From assembly GCA_016192455.1 (NCBI GenBank), contig JACPUC010000026.1, forward strand, positions 142,902 to 198,820: a DNA stretch of 55,919 nt. Reading direction: 5' to 3'. Positions 15,007-23,459 of this stretch are shown piece after piece. Every line of letters starts with the position of its first letter. Position 1 is the first letter of the stretch. The stretch comes from Candidatus Tectimicrobiota bacterium. GTDB taxonomy: Bacteria; JACPUC01. Made by a program: the position numbers and the translations under genes. The notes under the pieces are model-generated. The model searched no databases. It was not told the origin of the DNA and saw nothing but the letters and a program-made list of their open reading frames with translations.

Positions 15007-17055
15007 ATGCCCAGCTCGCGGCGGCTTAAGCGCCTCATCCTCGGCATCAGCGTGGTGCTCGTCGCCATCACGGCGTTGGCGGTCTGGCAGTACTACGATG
15101 ACCTTTTGGCGCACGAGCATTACCAGCTTGTTATGGATCAACACCAGGCCCTGCATCAGGTAGGGAGCTCGTTGGCCGCGTATGTGGAAACCCTCCGCCG
15201 TGAAATCAGCGAGCTGACAACCAACGAGGCCTTTGTCCTCTTCCCCGAGGTGCGCCGCGGCGTCCTGCAGCAAAAGTTCACTTCCTGGCGGGACAGACAG
15301 GATCAGTTCTCCAACATCGCCATCGCCTTCATCAATGCGGCTGGACGGGTGGACATCGCTCTCCCCGAGCTCCCCAGCGCGGTGGAGGGAAGCTCTCTCC
15401 TTGAACGGCCCTACTTCCGCAAGGCGCGCCAGGATCTCCAACCATCGCTAAGCTTTGTGATGGAGAGCCTGGCGGGAGCCCGCTGGCTGACGATCGCCGT
15501 GCCGGCCGTCAGCTTCGAAGGAACCTTCGAGGGACTCATCCAGGTGATGATCCCCTTGAATTACCTGGTGAATCGGTTTTTCCTGCCAGCCCGACTTCGT
15601 CAGCATGGCGACATCCTCCTGGCCAACAAGGAGGGCAGGATTCTCCTGTATACCAAAGCGGAATCCATCGGCAAGAACCTGCGTGAAGGTACCGAAGAAC
15701 TGTCCGGCGAAGCGCGGCAGGCTCTTCAACGCCTGCTTCAAGAAGCCTTGGCGAACCTCTCAGGCCAGGCGATCCTTGAGTGGGATGCCGACGGGAAGGC
15801 GGCTCCGCTGCAGAAGTACGTCAGCTACGAACGCCTCCTCCTCCTGGAACAGGAATTCATCCTCTTTGCTGCCAATGGCGAAACCGACCTTGCGGGAGGT
15901 CTGCGAGGCTCCCTGTGGAGGTTCGTGCTCATCCTGACGGCCATCGCCGGGCTTGGCGTGGCGCTCGCTTCCATCGGCCTCAATGCCGTCGAGAAGCGCA
16001 CCGCCGCGGCCGACGCGCTTCGTGAGCGCGAGAACCTGGCTGAGCTGATGTCCATCATGGGCACGCGCCTCTACTTGATTGATCGGCGCATGCGCGTCCT
16101 CTGGTCCTTTACCGGCGGCGCCGAAAAGACCGCGGAGGGACCATGTCAAACCGTGATCTGGGGCCACAAGCGGCTGTGCGAGACCTGTTCCGTGCCCTTG
16201 GTCTTCGAGAGCGGCAAGACGCAGACGATGGAGTTCCGCGACGACGAACAGACTTGGTGGCGCGCCACGGCATTTCCGGTGCGGAGAGACGACGAGATCG
16301 TGGCGGTGTTTGAGCTCCTCGTCGAGATCACGGCCGAAAAGAGCCGCGAGATGGAGATGGAGCGGAGTCGCGTCATGGCGCAGCGGGCCGAGCAGCTCGC
16401 CATCGTCAGCCAGCTTGCCAGCGGCATCGTCCACGATGCCATCAACCCGCTCAACCTGATCTCCCTGCGGGCGCAGTCCCAGCTCCTGATGAACCCGACT
16501 GGAGAAGAGGCCGAGTTCCTGCACCGGGTCGTGGCAACCGTGGAACGCGTGGCCGGACTGCTCGACAAGTTGCGGCGCCTCTCCAAGACCCAGCATCCCG
16601 AGCGAACCGCTGTTGACCTTGTTGCGCTGGCGAGCCGCTGTCTCGAGCTGGTGCAACCCAAGCTGCGCGAAAAGGGAATCCAGGTCGTGCAGCACTTCCT
16701 CCACAACCTGCCGATGGTCCACGCCGATGCGAGCGCCCTGGAGCAGGTCCTGCTCAACCTCATCCTCAACGCTCTCGACGCCATGCCCGAAGGGGGCATC
16801 CTGACCCTTGCCGCTGAAGTGGAGGCGACGAACGGCCACAGGTCCGCCCTTCTCTCCGTAGCGGACACGGGAGTCGGCATTCCCGCGGAGAACCTGCGGA
16901 GAATCTTCGAACCCTTCTTCACCACGAAGGGCGAGAGGGGAACCGGTCTGGGGTTGTTCATGAGCAAGAGCCTCATCGAGGCGAATCACGGCGAGATACG
17001 CGTGGAAAGCGAACCAAACAAGGGAACCGCGTTCCATCTGGCGCTGCCGATCTGA
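15007..17055 (+). CDS. Membrane sensor histidine kinase with Cache-like sensor and Cys-rich PAS
   Basis: 682 aa. TM1 (about 10-28), a periplasmic sensor of about 275 residues (Cache-type by size and the LLERPYFRKARQ segment), TM2 (about 304-325), a PAS-like domain (345-445), a phosphoacceptor helix with H476 in SGIVHDAINPLN, and a HATPase domain with N box NLILNALDAMP, G1 DTGVGIPAEN, F box FEPFF and G2 GTGLGLFMSK. The PAS contains C380 and the pair CETC (391-394) in a GHKRLCETCSVP context, as in Cys-rich PAS domains common in deltaproteobacterial kinases. The phosphoacceptor context HDAINPL deviates from the usual HEINNPL. No response regulator is adjacent. ATG with AAGGA 8 nt upstream. Confidence 0.9.
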   Translation: MPSSRRLKRLILGISVVLVAITALAVWQYYDDLLAHEHYQLVMDQHQALHQVGSSLAAYVETLRREISELTTNEAFVLFPEVRRGVLQQKFTSWRDRQDQFSNIAIAFINAAGRVDIALPELPSAVEGSSLLERPYFRKARQDLQPSLSFVMESLAGARWLTIAVPAVSFEGTFEGLIQVMIPLNYLVNRFFLPARLRQHGDILLANKEGRILLYTKAESIGKNLREGTEELSGEARQALQRLLQEALANLSGQAILEWDADGKAAPLQKYVSYERLLLLEQEFILFAANGETDLAGGLRGSLWRFVLILTAIAGLGVALASIGLNAVEKRTAAADALRERENLAELMSIMGTRLYLIDRRMRVLWSFTGGAEKTAEGPCQTVIWGHKRLCETCSVPLVFESGKTQTMEFRDDEQTWWRATAFPVRRDDEIVAVFELLVEITAEKSREMEMERSRVMAQRAEQLAIVSQLASGIVHDAINPLNLISLRAQSQLLMNPTGEEAEFLHRVVATVERVAGLLDKLRRLSKTQHPERTAVDLVALASRCLELVQPKLREKGIQVVQHFLHNLPMVHADASALEQVLLNLILNALDAMPEGGILTLAAEVEATNGHRSALLSVADTGVGIPAENLRRIFEPFFTTKGERGTGLGLFMSKSLIEANHGEIRVESEPNKGTAFHLALPI

Positions 17056-17153
17056 GCCGCCGACCCGGAAGTTCGGCAAAGCCCACCGCCGCCCCGCCAG
17101 GGGACACAGTCCCGCCGCGTCACCCCTGCCCCCGCAACGACAGCCCGCACCAC

Positions 17154-17182
17154 TTGAACCAGCACCGCCGAGTTGTTATATC
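17154..17182 (+). promoter_or_regulatory. Sigma70-type promoter for the 17268 gene
   Basis: TTGAAC (17154-17159), 17-nt spacer, TATATC (17177-17182). Leader of about 80 nt containing the hairpin at 17216-17246. Confidence 0.6.
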
Positions 17183-17215
17183 TAGGGATGGCGTGGAGGC
17201 TCGCGCGTGCCATTC

Positions 17216-17246
17216 CCCGGGCGCTGCGCGCGAGAATGCGCCCGGG
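17216..17246 (+). promoter_or_regulatory. Leader hairpin upstream of the 17268 gene
   Basis: Perfect 9-bp stem CCCGGGCGC / GCGCCCGGG around a 13-nt loop, ending about 10 nt before the AAGGAGG ribosome site. Position between promoter and start suggests a post-transcriptional control element or just leader structure. Confidence 0.4.
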
Positions 17247-17267
17247 ACATTCTGAAAGGAGGCAGGG

Positions 17268-17531
17268 GTGGGGCTTTACCTGACCGACCCGGAACTCTAC
17301 AAGAAGTACAAGGATGAGGTGCTGAAACGCTCGCCGTCATTCCAGCGCAGCGACAAGCGCGCCATGAGCGACAAGGAGATCGCCGCCGAGCTGGGGTTGG
17401 AGGTGCGCGACGTGACGCAGATTCGCTGCATCGCCGAGCGCGACTGCTACCCGATCGAGATGTACCAGGAGTCGATGGACTTCAAGCGCGCCGCCGCGAA
17501 AGAGTATGCCGAGAAACGTTTGCGGTCGTGA
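17268..17531 (+). CDS. Small conserved-looking protein with HTH-like segment
   Basis: 87 aa, highly charged, no signal or membrane segment. GTG start with AAGGAGG 6 nt upstream and a good promoter, so it is very likely expressed. Residues about 33-56 (MSDKEIAAELGLEVRDVTQI) look like a helix-turn-helix of the type in which an AAELGL turn precedes the recognition helix. No family recognised. It stands alone between a kinase gene and a convergent methyltransferase. A DNA-binding role is only a guess; the C-terminal half is basic and helical (SMDFKRAAAKEYAEKRLRS). Confidence 0.7.
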   Translation: MGLYLTDPELYKKYKDEVLKRSPSFQRSDKRAMSDKEIAAELGLEVRDVTQIRCIAERDCYPIEMYQESMDFKRAAAKEYAEKRLRS

Positions 17532-17573
17532 ACGCTGCGGGCGCAATACCCCGGCAGGGAGCAGGGTGGCGGA

Positions 17574-17603
17574 AGCCGGCGGCGTGCAGGGGAGTCGCCG
17601 GCT
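17574..17603. terminator. Hairpin between convergent genes
   Basis: 8-bp stem AGCCGGCG / CGCCGGCT with a 14-nt loop, 43 nt after the stop at 17531 and just beyond the stop of the minus-strand methyltransferase. No T-tract. Confidence 0.4.
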
Positions 17604-17629
17604 CCACTGCCGGCGGTGCGCTGGGCGGT

Positions 17630-18544
17630 TTAATCACCTCGGCGCCGCAAGAGCCGCCGCCCTGCCGACTTCATGATCTCGGGCGCAAACCACGGGACGA
17701 CGTAGCGCCGATGAGAGAAAAAATACCTGAAATAGAACTTGGTCCACGGCCAAGAAAAGAATCTTCCTTTGCGCTGGTAAGGAGAGCCAGGCTTGGCGAG
17801 AAGGTAAGCAACATGCTCCTGCAAGGCAGGATGCACCCCTACGTGGATAGGTCCTAGATCCTTAAGAATAACCAAGCCCGCTCCGCTGATGATCTCCTCA
17901 TAGGTTCCCTTCCTGAGCTTCCAGGATAACTGCCTTCCCTCCACGTGGCGTCCAAAACCTTCCTCGTCGTCGTTATAGACGGGAATCTCGACGTAAGCCA
18001 GGCCGTCCGGAAGAAGGAGATCCCGCATGGTGCGAAACGCCGCCACGGGGTTTTCAAGGTGCTCGAAGACACCGAGACTCAGGACATAGTCGAAGCATTT
18101 CTTGAACTCCAGCGTCATCAAGTCAGCAACCACGTATTGCACCTTCTTCGTGCGCTGCTTCGCCACTTTGATGCCTTCGAGGGCAAAGTCGACGCCGAAG
18201 AGTTTCAGCTTTGCGGTCCTCTCCTTGTTTTGCAACAATTCCTCGATTACCGCGAGCGTGTACCCGCTGCCACAACCGAGATCGATCAGCGTTCCGGCCG
18301 GCGGACCCTGCCCCGCCCCTTCGCTGAAGGCCCGCAACGCCTGAAAGGCGAAACCCGGCTTGCCGTGATCATCCCAGCGATAGGGGCTGCGCCTCAAGTG
18401 GGCATCGTACCAGGCCACAAGGTTCCGCGCCTGGCTGCCACGTTGATAGCGTTCGAGCTGAGGATCAGGGGTGGCATGGTACGCGGCATAGAGTCGTGTC
18501 AGGCGCTCTTCGACGGCAGTTTGTTGCACCTCCAAGGTCCTCAC
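17630..18544 (-). CDS. Class I SAM-dependent methyltransferase
   Basis: 304 aa. Motif I is LIDLGCGSGYTLAVIEELL (motif core 88-94), followed by LFGVDFALEGIKVAK, the YVVADLMTLEF strand and YVLSLGVFEHLENP, the Methyltransf_11/23 pattern. The C-terminus is aromatic and basic (FFSWPWTKFYFRYFFSHRR), seen in methyltransferases that act on glycans or lipids near the membrane. Substrate unknown. The start is uncertain: GTG at 18544 has no clear ribosome site and internal GTG 18529 is an alternative. Codon use is more A/T-tolerant than its neighbours (many aag, aaa and att codons), a hint of separate origin. Confidence 0.82.
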   Translation of the reverse strand: MRTLEVQQTAVEERLTRLYAAYHATPDPQLERYQRGSQARNLVAWYDAHLRRSPYRWDDHGKPGFAFQALRAFSEGAGQGPPAGTLIDLGCGSGYTLAVIEELLQNKERTAKLKLFGVDFALEGIKVAKQRTKKVQYVVADLMTLEFKKCFDYVLSLGVFEHLENPVAAFRTMRDLLLPDGLAYVEIPVYNDDEEGFGRHVEGRQLSWKLRKGTYEEIISGAGLVILKDLGPIHVGVHPALQEHVAYLLAKPGSPYQRKGRFFSWPWTKFYFRYFFSHRRYVVPWFAPEIMKSAGRRLLRRRGD

Positions 18545-18613
18545 CCGAAAGCCGATGTGGAGCCACGGTCAAGAGCCGGCTCGCACGACGACCCACAGGT
18601 CACGCCCGGGCCC

Positions 18614-19357
18614 CTACCCGATCGACTGCATCTCCTTCAGGCGCGGCTCGTGCAAGGGGATGACGAAATCGCCCAGGCGCTTTGCCTTCAGGGTGCTCGC
18701 GTACGCCAGCTCGGCGTTCAGGTGGATGCCGGGACAGATGACCGGTTGATAGGCGGCGATTTCCGGCGGCGGATTGAAGTTGATGTCGATGCTGCAGAAA
18801 CCGGAGATCACCGCCGCCCCTTGCGCCGTCTTCACCACCACCGCCTGGCAGGCTTCGGTGTGGCCGGGAACCGGCACGAGGTTGATGCCGGGAGCCACCT
18901 CGTACTCGCCCCGCACCGGATGGTAGTTCAGGTCCTTCCCGTGCTCGTTGAACCAGCGGTACATCTTCGCGGTGATGGGGTGCGGCGCGCCGGCGTGCCG
19001 CAGCTCGTCTTCCTGCACGATGATCTCGGCGTTGCGGCATTTTTGGGTGTTGAGAACGTGGTCGAAGTGCAGGTGGGTTTGAATGACGATCTCGACGTCG
19101 TCCGGCGTGAGGCCGTGCTTGCCGAGCAGGTCCTCGAAGGCGTGCACGTGCCGCCAGGGGGCGCCGAACTGTGAGTTGTTCCGCATATCCTCCTGCGAGC
19201 CCGCCGAGTCCACGATGATCGCCTTCTTCCCCCCCTCGATGAGGAAGGACACGGCGGGAACCGTCAGCATCTCGCCGGGATAGAGGAGGTAGGTAAAGAC
19301 CGACTTCGCCAAGGGTGTTTCAACCGTCACCATCGGGTGAATCTTGTAGTACGGCAT
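18614..19357 (-). CDS. Metallo-beta-lactamase fold hydrolase, N-acyl-homoserine lactonase-like
   Basis: 247 aa. The zinc motif THLHFDH is at 94-100, a third His is in VPGHTE (H166), and a C-terminal His is in VIPLHEP. The layout with SFLIEGGKKAIIVDSAG matches the lactonase subgroup. The residue that bridges the two metals is normally Asp in a GD motif near residue 187; here the segment reads ISGFCSID, so that Asp is displaced or replaced. It follows the second hydroxylase large subunit by 125 nt on the same strand and may hydrolyse a lactone or ester produced in that route. ATG with AGGA 8 nt upstream. Confidence 0.83.
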   Translation of the reverse strand: MPYYKIHPMVTVETPLAKSVFTYLLYPGEMLTVPAVSFLIEGGKKAIIVDSAGSQEDMRNNSQFGAPWRHVHAFEDLLGKHGLTPDDVEIVIQTHLHFDHVLNTQKCRNAEIIVQEDELRHAGAPHPITAKMYRWFNEHGKDLNYHPVRGEYEVAPGINLVPVPGHTEACQAVVVKTAQGAAVISGFCSIDINFNPPPEIAAYQPVICPGIHLNAELAYASTLKAKRLGDFVIPLHEPRLKEMQSIG

Positions 19358-19482
19358 CGTGGGATCCTCATCGCTCTTCGCCGCTGCAACGGCGGCACCG
19401 CCGGGCGGGGAACCGTCGCCGGCTCCCCGCTGGGACGCTGCGCCGCACGCGCGCCGGCGCCTTCGCCGGGCGCCGCCTCCCC

Positions 19483-21819
19483 CTACCTCTTCTTCACCGT
19501 CTTCATGGCCGCCAGCACCCGCTCCGGCAGGAGTGGCAGCTCGGTGACCTGCACGCCGATGGCGTCGGCGACAGCATTGGCCACGGCCCCGGTGGTCGGC
19601 ACGATGGGAGGCTCGCCGATCCCCTTGCTGCCGTACGGCCCGTCGATGTTGTTCGTCTCGATGATGTCGAACTTGATGGGCGGCACATCGCAGCAGAGGG
19701 GAATCTTATAGTCGAGGAAGCTGGGATTCTGCATGCGGCCCTCGCCGTCGAATCCGACGCGCTCCGAGAGGGCGATGCCCAAGCCCATCACCGCGCCGCC
19801 CTCGATCTGACCTTCCACGCACATGGGGTTGATCGAGTAGCCCACGTCGTGGGCAGCGGCGAAATCGGTCACCTTGACGTTGCCCGTTTCGCCATCAACC
19901 TCCACCACCGCGGCCTGGGCGGCGTAGGAGAGCTGCGCCGAGACGAAGAGGCTCCCCTCCACCAGGCCATACTTGGGATCAAAGGGTGGGGCCATGGTGT
20001 TGAAGGAGCCGCGCCCGACGATGGGGCCAAGGGCAAACGGCGCCGCCTGGGCAACGATGGCGAAGGGAATGCCCTTCTCCGGCGTCCCCTTCACGAAGAT
20101 CATGCCCTGCGCGATGTCGAGGTCATCGGGGTTGGCTTCGATCATCGCCGCGGCGTTCGCCATGAGCTGGCGGCGCGCGTCCTGGGTCGCCTGGCGCAAC
20201 GCATGCCCCAGGTTGAAGGTGGTGCGGCTGCCCACGCCGCCGTAATCGAAGGGAGCAATCCCCGTATCGGAGGCGTGCACGCGCACCTGGCTCACATCGA
20301 CCCCCAGCTCCTCGGCGACGATCATCGGGGCCGTGCCGAAGGTCGAGCCGGTGCCGTGTTCGACGGTGCCGGTGGTGATGTGGACGGTGCCGTCCTGCTC
20401 GATGGAGACGAGGGCGCCGGTGCCGAACCCGACCGCCGTGATCCACCAGGCGCACGACAGGCCCCGGCCGACGAGCGCGCCATCGCCGCCCGCCGCCTTC
20501 GGCTGCTTCCAGCCGATGCGCTCGGCAGCCTTCACGAGACACTGCTTCAGCCCCACCGCGTGCAGCTTCTGGCCGTTATGGGCGATGTCCCCCTCCTCGT
20601 AGGCGTTCTTCAGGCGCAGCGCCAACGGGTCCATGCCGATCTTGCGCGCCAGCTCGTCCATGTGCGACTCGATGCAGAAGTTGAGCTGCGGGCCGGACGG
20701 GCCGCGCACCGCCGAGCAGCTCGGCTTGTTCGTGTAGACGCAGTAAACATCGATCTTCAGGTTCGCAATCTTGTAGGGGCCCGCCGCCGTCAAGGCGCCG
20801 AGGGAGCCCTGCACCGCTGAGAGCATGGACGTGAAGCCGGTATCGAAATAGATGGTGGCCTCCCGGGCGACGATGGTGCCGTCCTTCTTGATGCCCGACT
20901 TGACGTACATCTTGGCCGGGTGCCGCGGCTGCGCCATGCTGAACTCTTCTTCGCGGTTGAAAACGAGCTTCACCGGGCGCCCCGTCTTGCGCGCCAAGGC
21001 CGCCGCGTGCGGCTCCACCCAAGCCTGGCACTTGGCCCCGAAGCCGCCCCCGATGGCCGGCGCAATCACCCGTACCTGGGAGATCGGGATATCGAGGAAG
21101 GCGGCAACCGTCATCCGCACCACGTAGGGAACCTGGGTGGCGGTCCAGATTGTCACGCTGCCGTCGTCATGAGGCTGGGCGAGAACGCTGTGGTTCTCGA
21201 TCGGCGAGCCGTGCACCATCGGCGTGGTATAGACCCCTTTGACGACGACGTCGGCCTCCTTGAAGCCCTTCTCCACGTCTCCCTTGCGGACGATGCTGGA
21301 CCAGGAGCAGTTGCGGCGCGGGTTCTCCTTCTGCCACTGCCACACCGGCATCACTTTCGGGGAGGGGAGGCAGGCGTAGCTCTTCCACTTCTCGTGGATG
21401 AGGGGAGCGCTCGGCTTCATCGCTTGCTCGGCATCGAAGACGGCCTTCAGCGGCTCGTAGTCCACCTTCACGAGTTTCGCCGCCGCATCGGCCGTCGCCT
21501 GGTCCTCCGCCGCCACGATGGCGATGATGTCACCCTGGTAGCGCACCTTCTCCTTGGCGAAGAGGCGTTCATCCCAGATGAGCTCGCCGTGGAGGTGGTC
21601 CGGCACGTCCTTGTGGGTGACCACGCCGATCACCCCGGGGTGCTTCTCCGCCCGCGAAGTGTCGATGCGTTTGATGCGGGCGTGCGGATGGGACGAGTGC
21701 ACCAGTTTGGCGTACGCCATGCCCGGCAGGATCATGTCGCCCACGAACTTCGTTCTGCCGGTCGTTTTATCTACGGCGTCCAGTCGTGGGACGCGCGTGC
21801 CGAATACTTTCGTCGTCAT
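19483..21819 (-). CDS. Molybdenum hydroxylase large subunit, second operon (paralog 2)
   Basis: 778 aa xanthine dehydrogenase-family catalytic subunit. Motifs: hammerhead start GTRVPRLDAVDKTTGRTKFVGD, APAIGGGFGAKCQAWVEPHA, the substrate-pocket loop SAVRGPSGPQ, and the catalytic Glu in GSKGIGEPPIVPT. The loop and the GIGEPP end resemble xanthine/nicotinate/4-hydroxybenzoyl-CoA-type enzymes, not CO dehydrogenase, and differ from paralogs 1 and 3. An insertion around 150-175 (KWKSYACLPSPKVMPVWQWQ) is unusual. ATG with AGGAGG about 8 nt upstream, 79 nt after the small subunit. Last of an M-S-L operon. Substrate not assignable. Confidence 0.92.
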   Translation of the reverse strand: MTTKVFGTRVPRLDAVDKTTGRTKFVGDMILPGMAYAKLVHSSHPHARIKRIDTSRAEKHPGVIGVVTHKDVPDHLHGELIWDERLFAKEKVRYQGDIIAIVAAEDQATADAAAKLVKVDYEPLKAVFDAEQAMKPSAPLIHEKWKSYACLPSPKVMPVWQWQKENPRRNCSWSSIVRKGDVEKGFKEADVVVKGVYTTPMVHGSPIENHSVLAQPHDDGSVTIWTATQVPYVVRMTVAAFLDIPISQVRVIAPAIGGGFGAKCQAWVEPHAAALARKTGRPVKLVFNREEEFSMAQPRHPAKMYVKSGIKKDGTIVAREATIYFDTGFTSMLSAVQGSLGALTAAGPYKIANLKIDVYCVYTNKPSCSAVRGPSGPQLNFCIESHMDELARKIGMDPLALRLKNAYEEGDIAHNGQKLHAVGLKQCLVKAAERIGWKQPKAAGGDGALVGRGLSCAWWITAVGFGTGALVSIEQDGTVHITTGTVEHGTGSTFGTAPMIVAEELGVDVSQVRVHASDTGIAPFDYGGVGSRTTFNLGHALRQATQDARRQLMANAAAMIEANPDDLDIAQGMIFVKGTPEKGIPFAIVAQAAPFALGPIVGRGSFNTMAPPFDPKYGLVEGSLFVSAQLSYAAQAAVVEVDGETGNVKVTDFAAAHDVGYSINPMCVEGQIEGGAVMGLGIALSERVGFDGEGRMQNPSFLDYKIPLCCDVPPIKFDIIETNNIDGPYGSKGIGEPPIVPTTGAVANAVADAIGVQVTELPLLPERVLAAMKTVKKR

Positions 21820-21898
21820 TCCTTGCTCCTCCTGGAGAGTCAGCTTGCGCCGCCGCCGCTAGCCGCTGCGTTCCCCGGCGCCGCCGCAGCGTCCGCCG

Positions 21899-22360
21899 CT
21901 AGGCGGGGCTCGCCGCGGCCCGCACCGCTTCAACGATCTTGGCGTAACCGGTGCAGCGACAGAGGTTCCCCGACAACCCCAGCCGAATCGCCGCCTCGCT
22001 GGGCTTGGGATTGCGCTCCAGCAGGGCGGTGGCCGACATGAGCATGCCGGGGATGCAGAAGCCGCACTGCACCGCGCCGTGCTCGACGAACGCCTCCTGG
22101 AGAGGGCTCAGCTTGCCGTTGCTGGCCAGGCCCTCGACGGTGCGCACCTTCTTCCCCTGCGCCTCCCCGGCGGGGTAGATGCAGGAGTCCACGGTACGGC
22201 CATCGATGATGACCGTGCAGGCGCCGCAGTCCCCTTCCCCGCAGCCCTCCTTGGCGCCCGTCAGGCCCAACCCCAGACGCAGGGCGCTGAGGAGCGACTC
22301 CCCCGGCCGGACATTCACTTTGTGCGTGGCGCCGTTCACATTGAGCGTTATCGTGATCAC
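21899..22360 (-). CDS. Molybdenum hydroxylase small subunit, 2x[2Fe-2S], second operon
   Basis: 153 aa. Cluster ligands C40, C45, C48, C60 (EGCGEGDCGACTV and SC) and C99, C102, C134, C136 (CGFCIPG and NLCRCTGY), at the same numbers as in the first operon's small subunit. GTG start with GGAGGG about 8 nt upstream. Lies 23 nt after the FAD subunit and upstream of the large subunit. Passes electrons from molybdenum to FAD. Confidence 0.93.
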   Translation of the reverse strand: MITITLNVNGATHKVNVRPGESLLSALRLGLGLTGAKEGCGEGDCGACTVIIDGRTVDSCIYPAGEAQGKKVRTVEGLASNGKLSPLQEAFVEHGAVQCGFCIPGMLMSATALLERNPKPSEAAIRLGLSGNLCRCTGYAKIVEAVRAAASPA

Positions 22361-22383
22361 GTCTCTCTCCCTCCTGCGGCAGG

Positions 22384-23256
22384 CTATCCGGCTTGAGCCA
22401 CCTTGGCGGCCTGCTGGAGTGCGCGCCGCGTGAACACCTCGACCATCTCGCGGCGGTACTCCGCAGAGCAGCGGAAATCAGTGATGGGCTTGCACTCCTT
22501 GGCCGCGGATGCGGCCGCCTCGCGGCAAAGGCCGTCGCTGAACGGCTGCCCGGTGAGCAGCTTCTCGGCCTTCTCGGCGCGCATCGGCACGGGGGCCACC
22601 GCGCCAAGGGCAATGCGGGCACGGGCAACGGCGCCGTTGCGCATGGTGAGGCTGACGCCGGCGCTCACCATGGCGATCTCGAGCTGGCCGCGCAGGCCGT
22701 GCTTCAGGAAGCAACTCCCGGAGGCGCGCGCCGGCGGCGGCACGAGCACCGCCGTCACCATCTCCCCGGCCCGCAAGGCCGTCTGGTTGGGGCCGACGAA
22801 GAACTTCTGCAAGGGGAGGGTGCGCGCGCCCGCCGGCCCGCTGATCTCGACCTGCGCGTCCAGGGCCAGCAGGGGCGGTCCCATGTCAGCCGATGGGGAG
22901 GCGTGGCAGAGGTTGCCGACAATGGTGCCGACGTTCTGCACCTGGCGCGCCCCGATGAGGCCGGCCGCCTGCGCCAGGATCGGGTAGTGCTCGCACACCA
23001 CCGCCCTCTCCAGCAGGTCGCTGTAAGTCACCAGCGGGCCGATACTGAGGCCAGCCTTGGCGGTGAAGGTGAGCTTCCGCAGCGCTGGGATGGCGTTGAT
23101 GCTCACCAGGTGCTCAGGGGTCACCTTCTCGGCGCGCAGCAGCACCATCACGTCGGTGCCCCCGGCGATGAGCTTGGCCTTCTTCCCATGACGCTTGAGG
23201 AGTTCGACTGCCTCTTTGACCGTTTTCGGCCTGTGGTACTCTTTCATCCCAACCAT
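22384..23256 (-). CDS. Molybdenum hydroxylase FAD-binding medium subunit, second operon
   Basis: 290 aa. FAD motifs IAGGTDVMVLL (about 31-41) and GTIVGNLCHASPSADMGPPL. The length lacks the extra [4Fe-4S]-binding insertion that marks the 4-hydroxybenzoyl-CoA reductase beta subunit, so that enzyme is unlikely. C-terminal STEYRR-type segment reads SAEYRREMVEVFTRRALQQA. ATG at 23256 (MVGMKEYH) has GGAGG about 6 nt upstream. First gene of the M-S-L operon. Confidence 0.93.
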   Translation of the reverse strand: MVGMKEYHRPKTVKEAVELLKRHGKKAKLIAGGTDVMVLLRAEKVTPEHLVSINAIPALRKLTFTAKAGLSIGPLVTYSDLLERAVVCEHYPILAQAAGLIGARQVQNVGTIVGNLCHASPSADMGPPLLALDAQVEISGPAGARTLPLQKFFVGPNQTALRAGEMVTAVLVPPPARASGSCFLKHGLRGQLEIAMVSAGVSLTMRNGAVARARIALGAVAPVPMRAEKAEKLLTGQPFSDGLCREAAASAAKECKPITDFRCSAEYRREMVEVFTRRALQQAAKVAQAG

Positions 23257-23459
23257 ACCTACCTCCTCAGACGTTCCAGTGGAGTGCCCTTCCCCCTGCC
23301 GCCGTGTTGACTACCCCGTCGGCTCCGACCATCGCTCGCCCCCTTTCGCAGAGGACCCCTCGCGCCTGCTCCTCCGCGCCGCCACCTCGGCGCCTGAAGA
23401 ATTTCCGCTCCTCCCTCTTCAGGCTTGCCGCACAAGACGGCGCCACCTCCTCGCGGCAG

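Noticed and set aside
19483-23256. 4-hydroxybenzoyl-CoA reductase
   Set aside because: The FAD subunit lacks the extra iron-sulfur insertion expected for the beta subunit of that enzyme.
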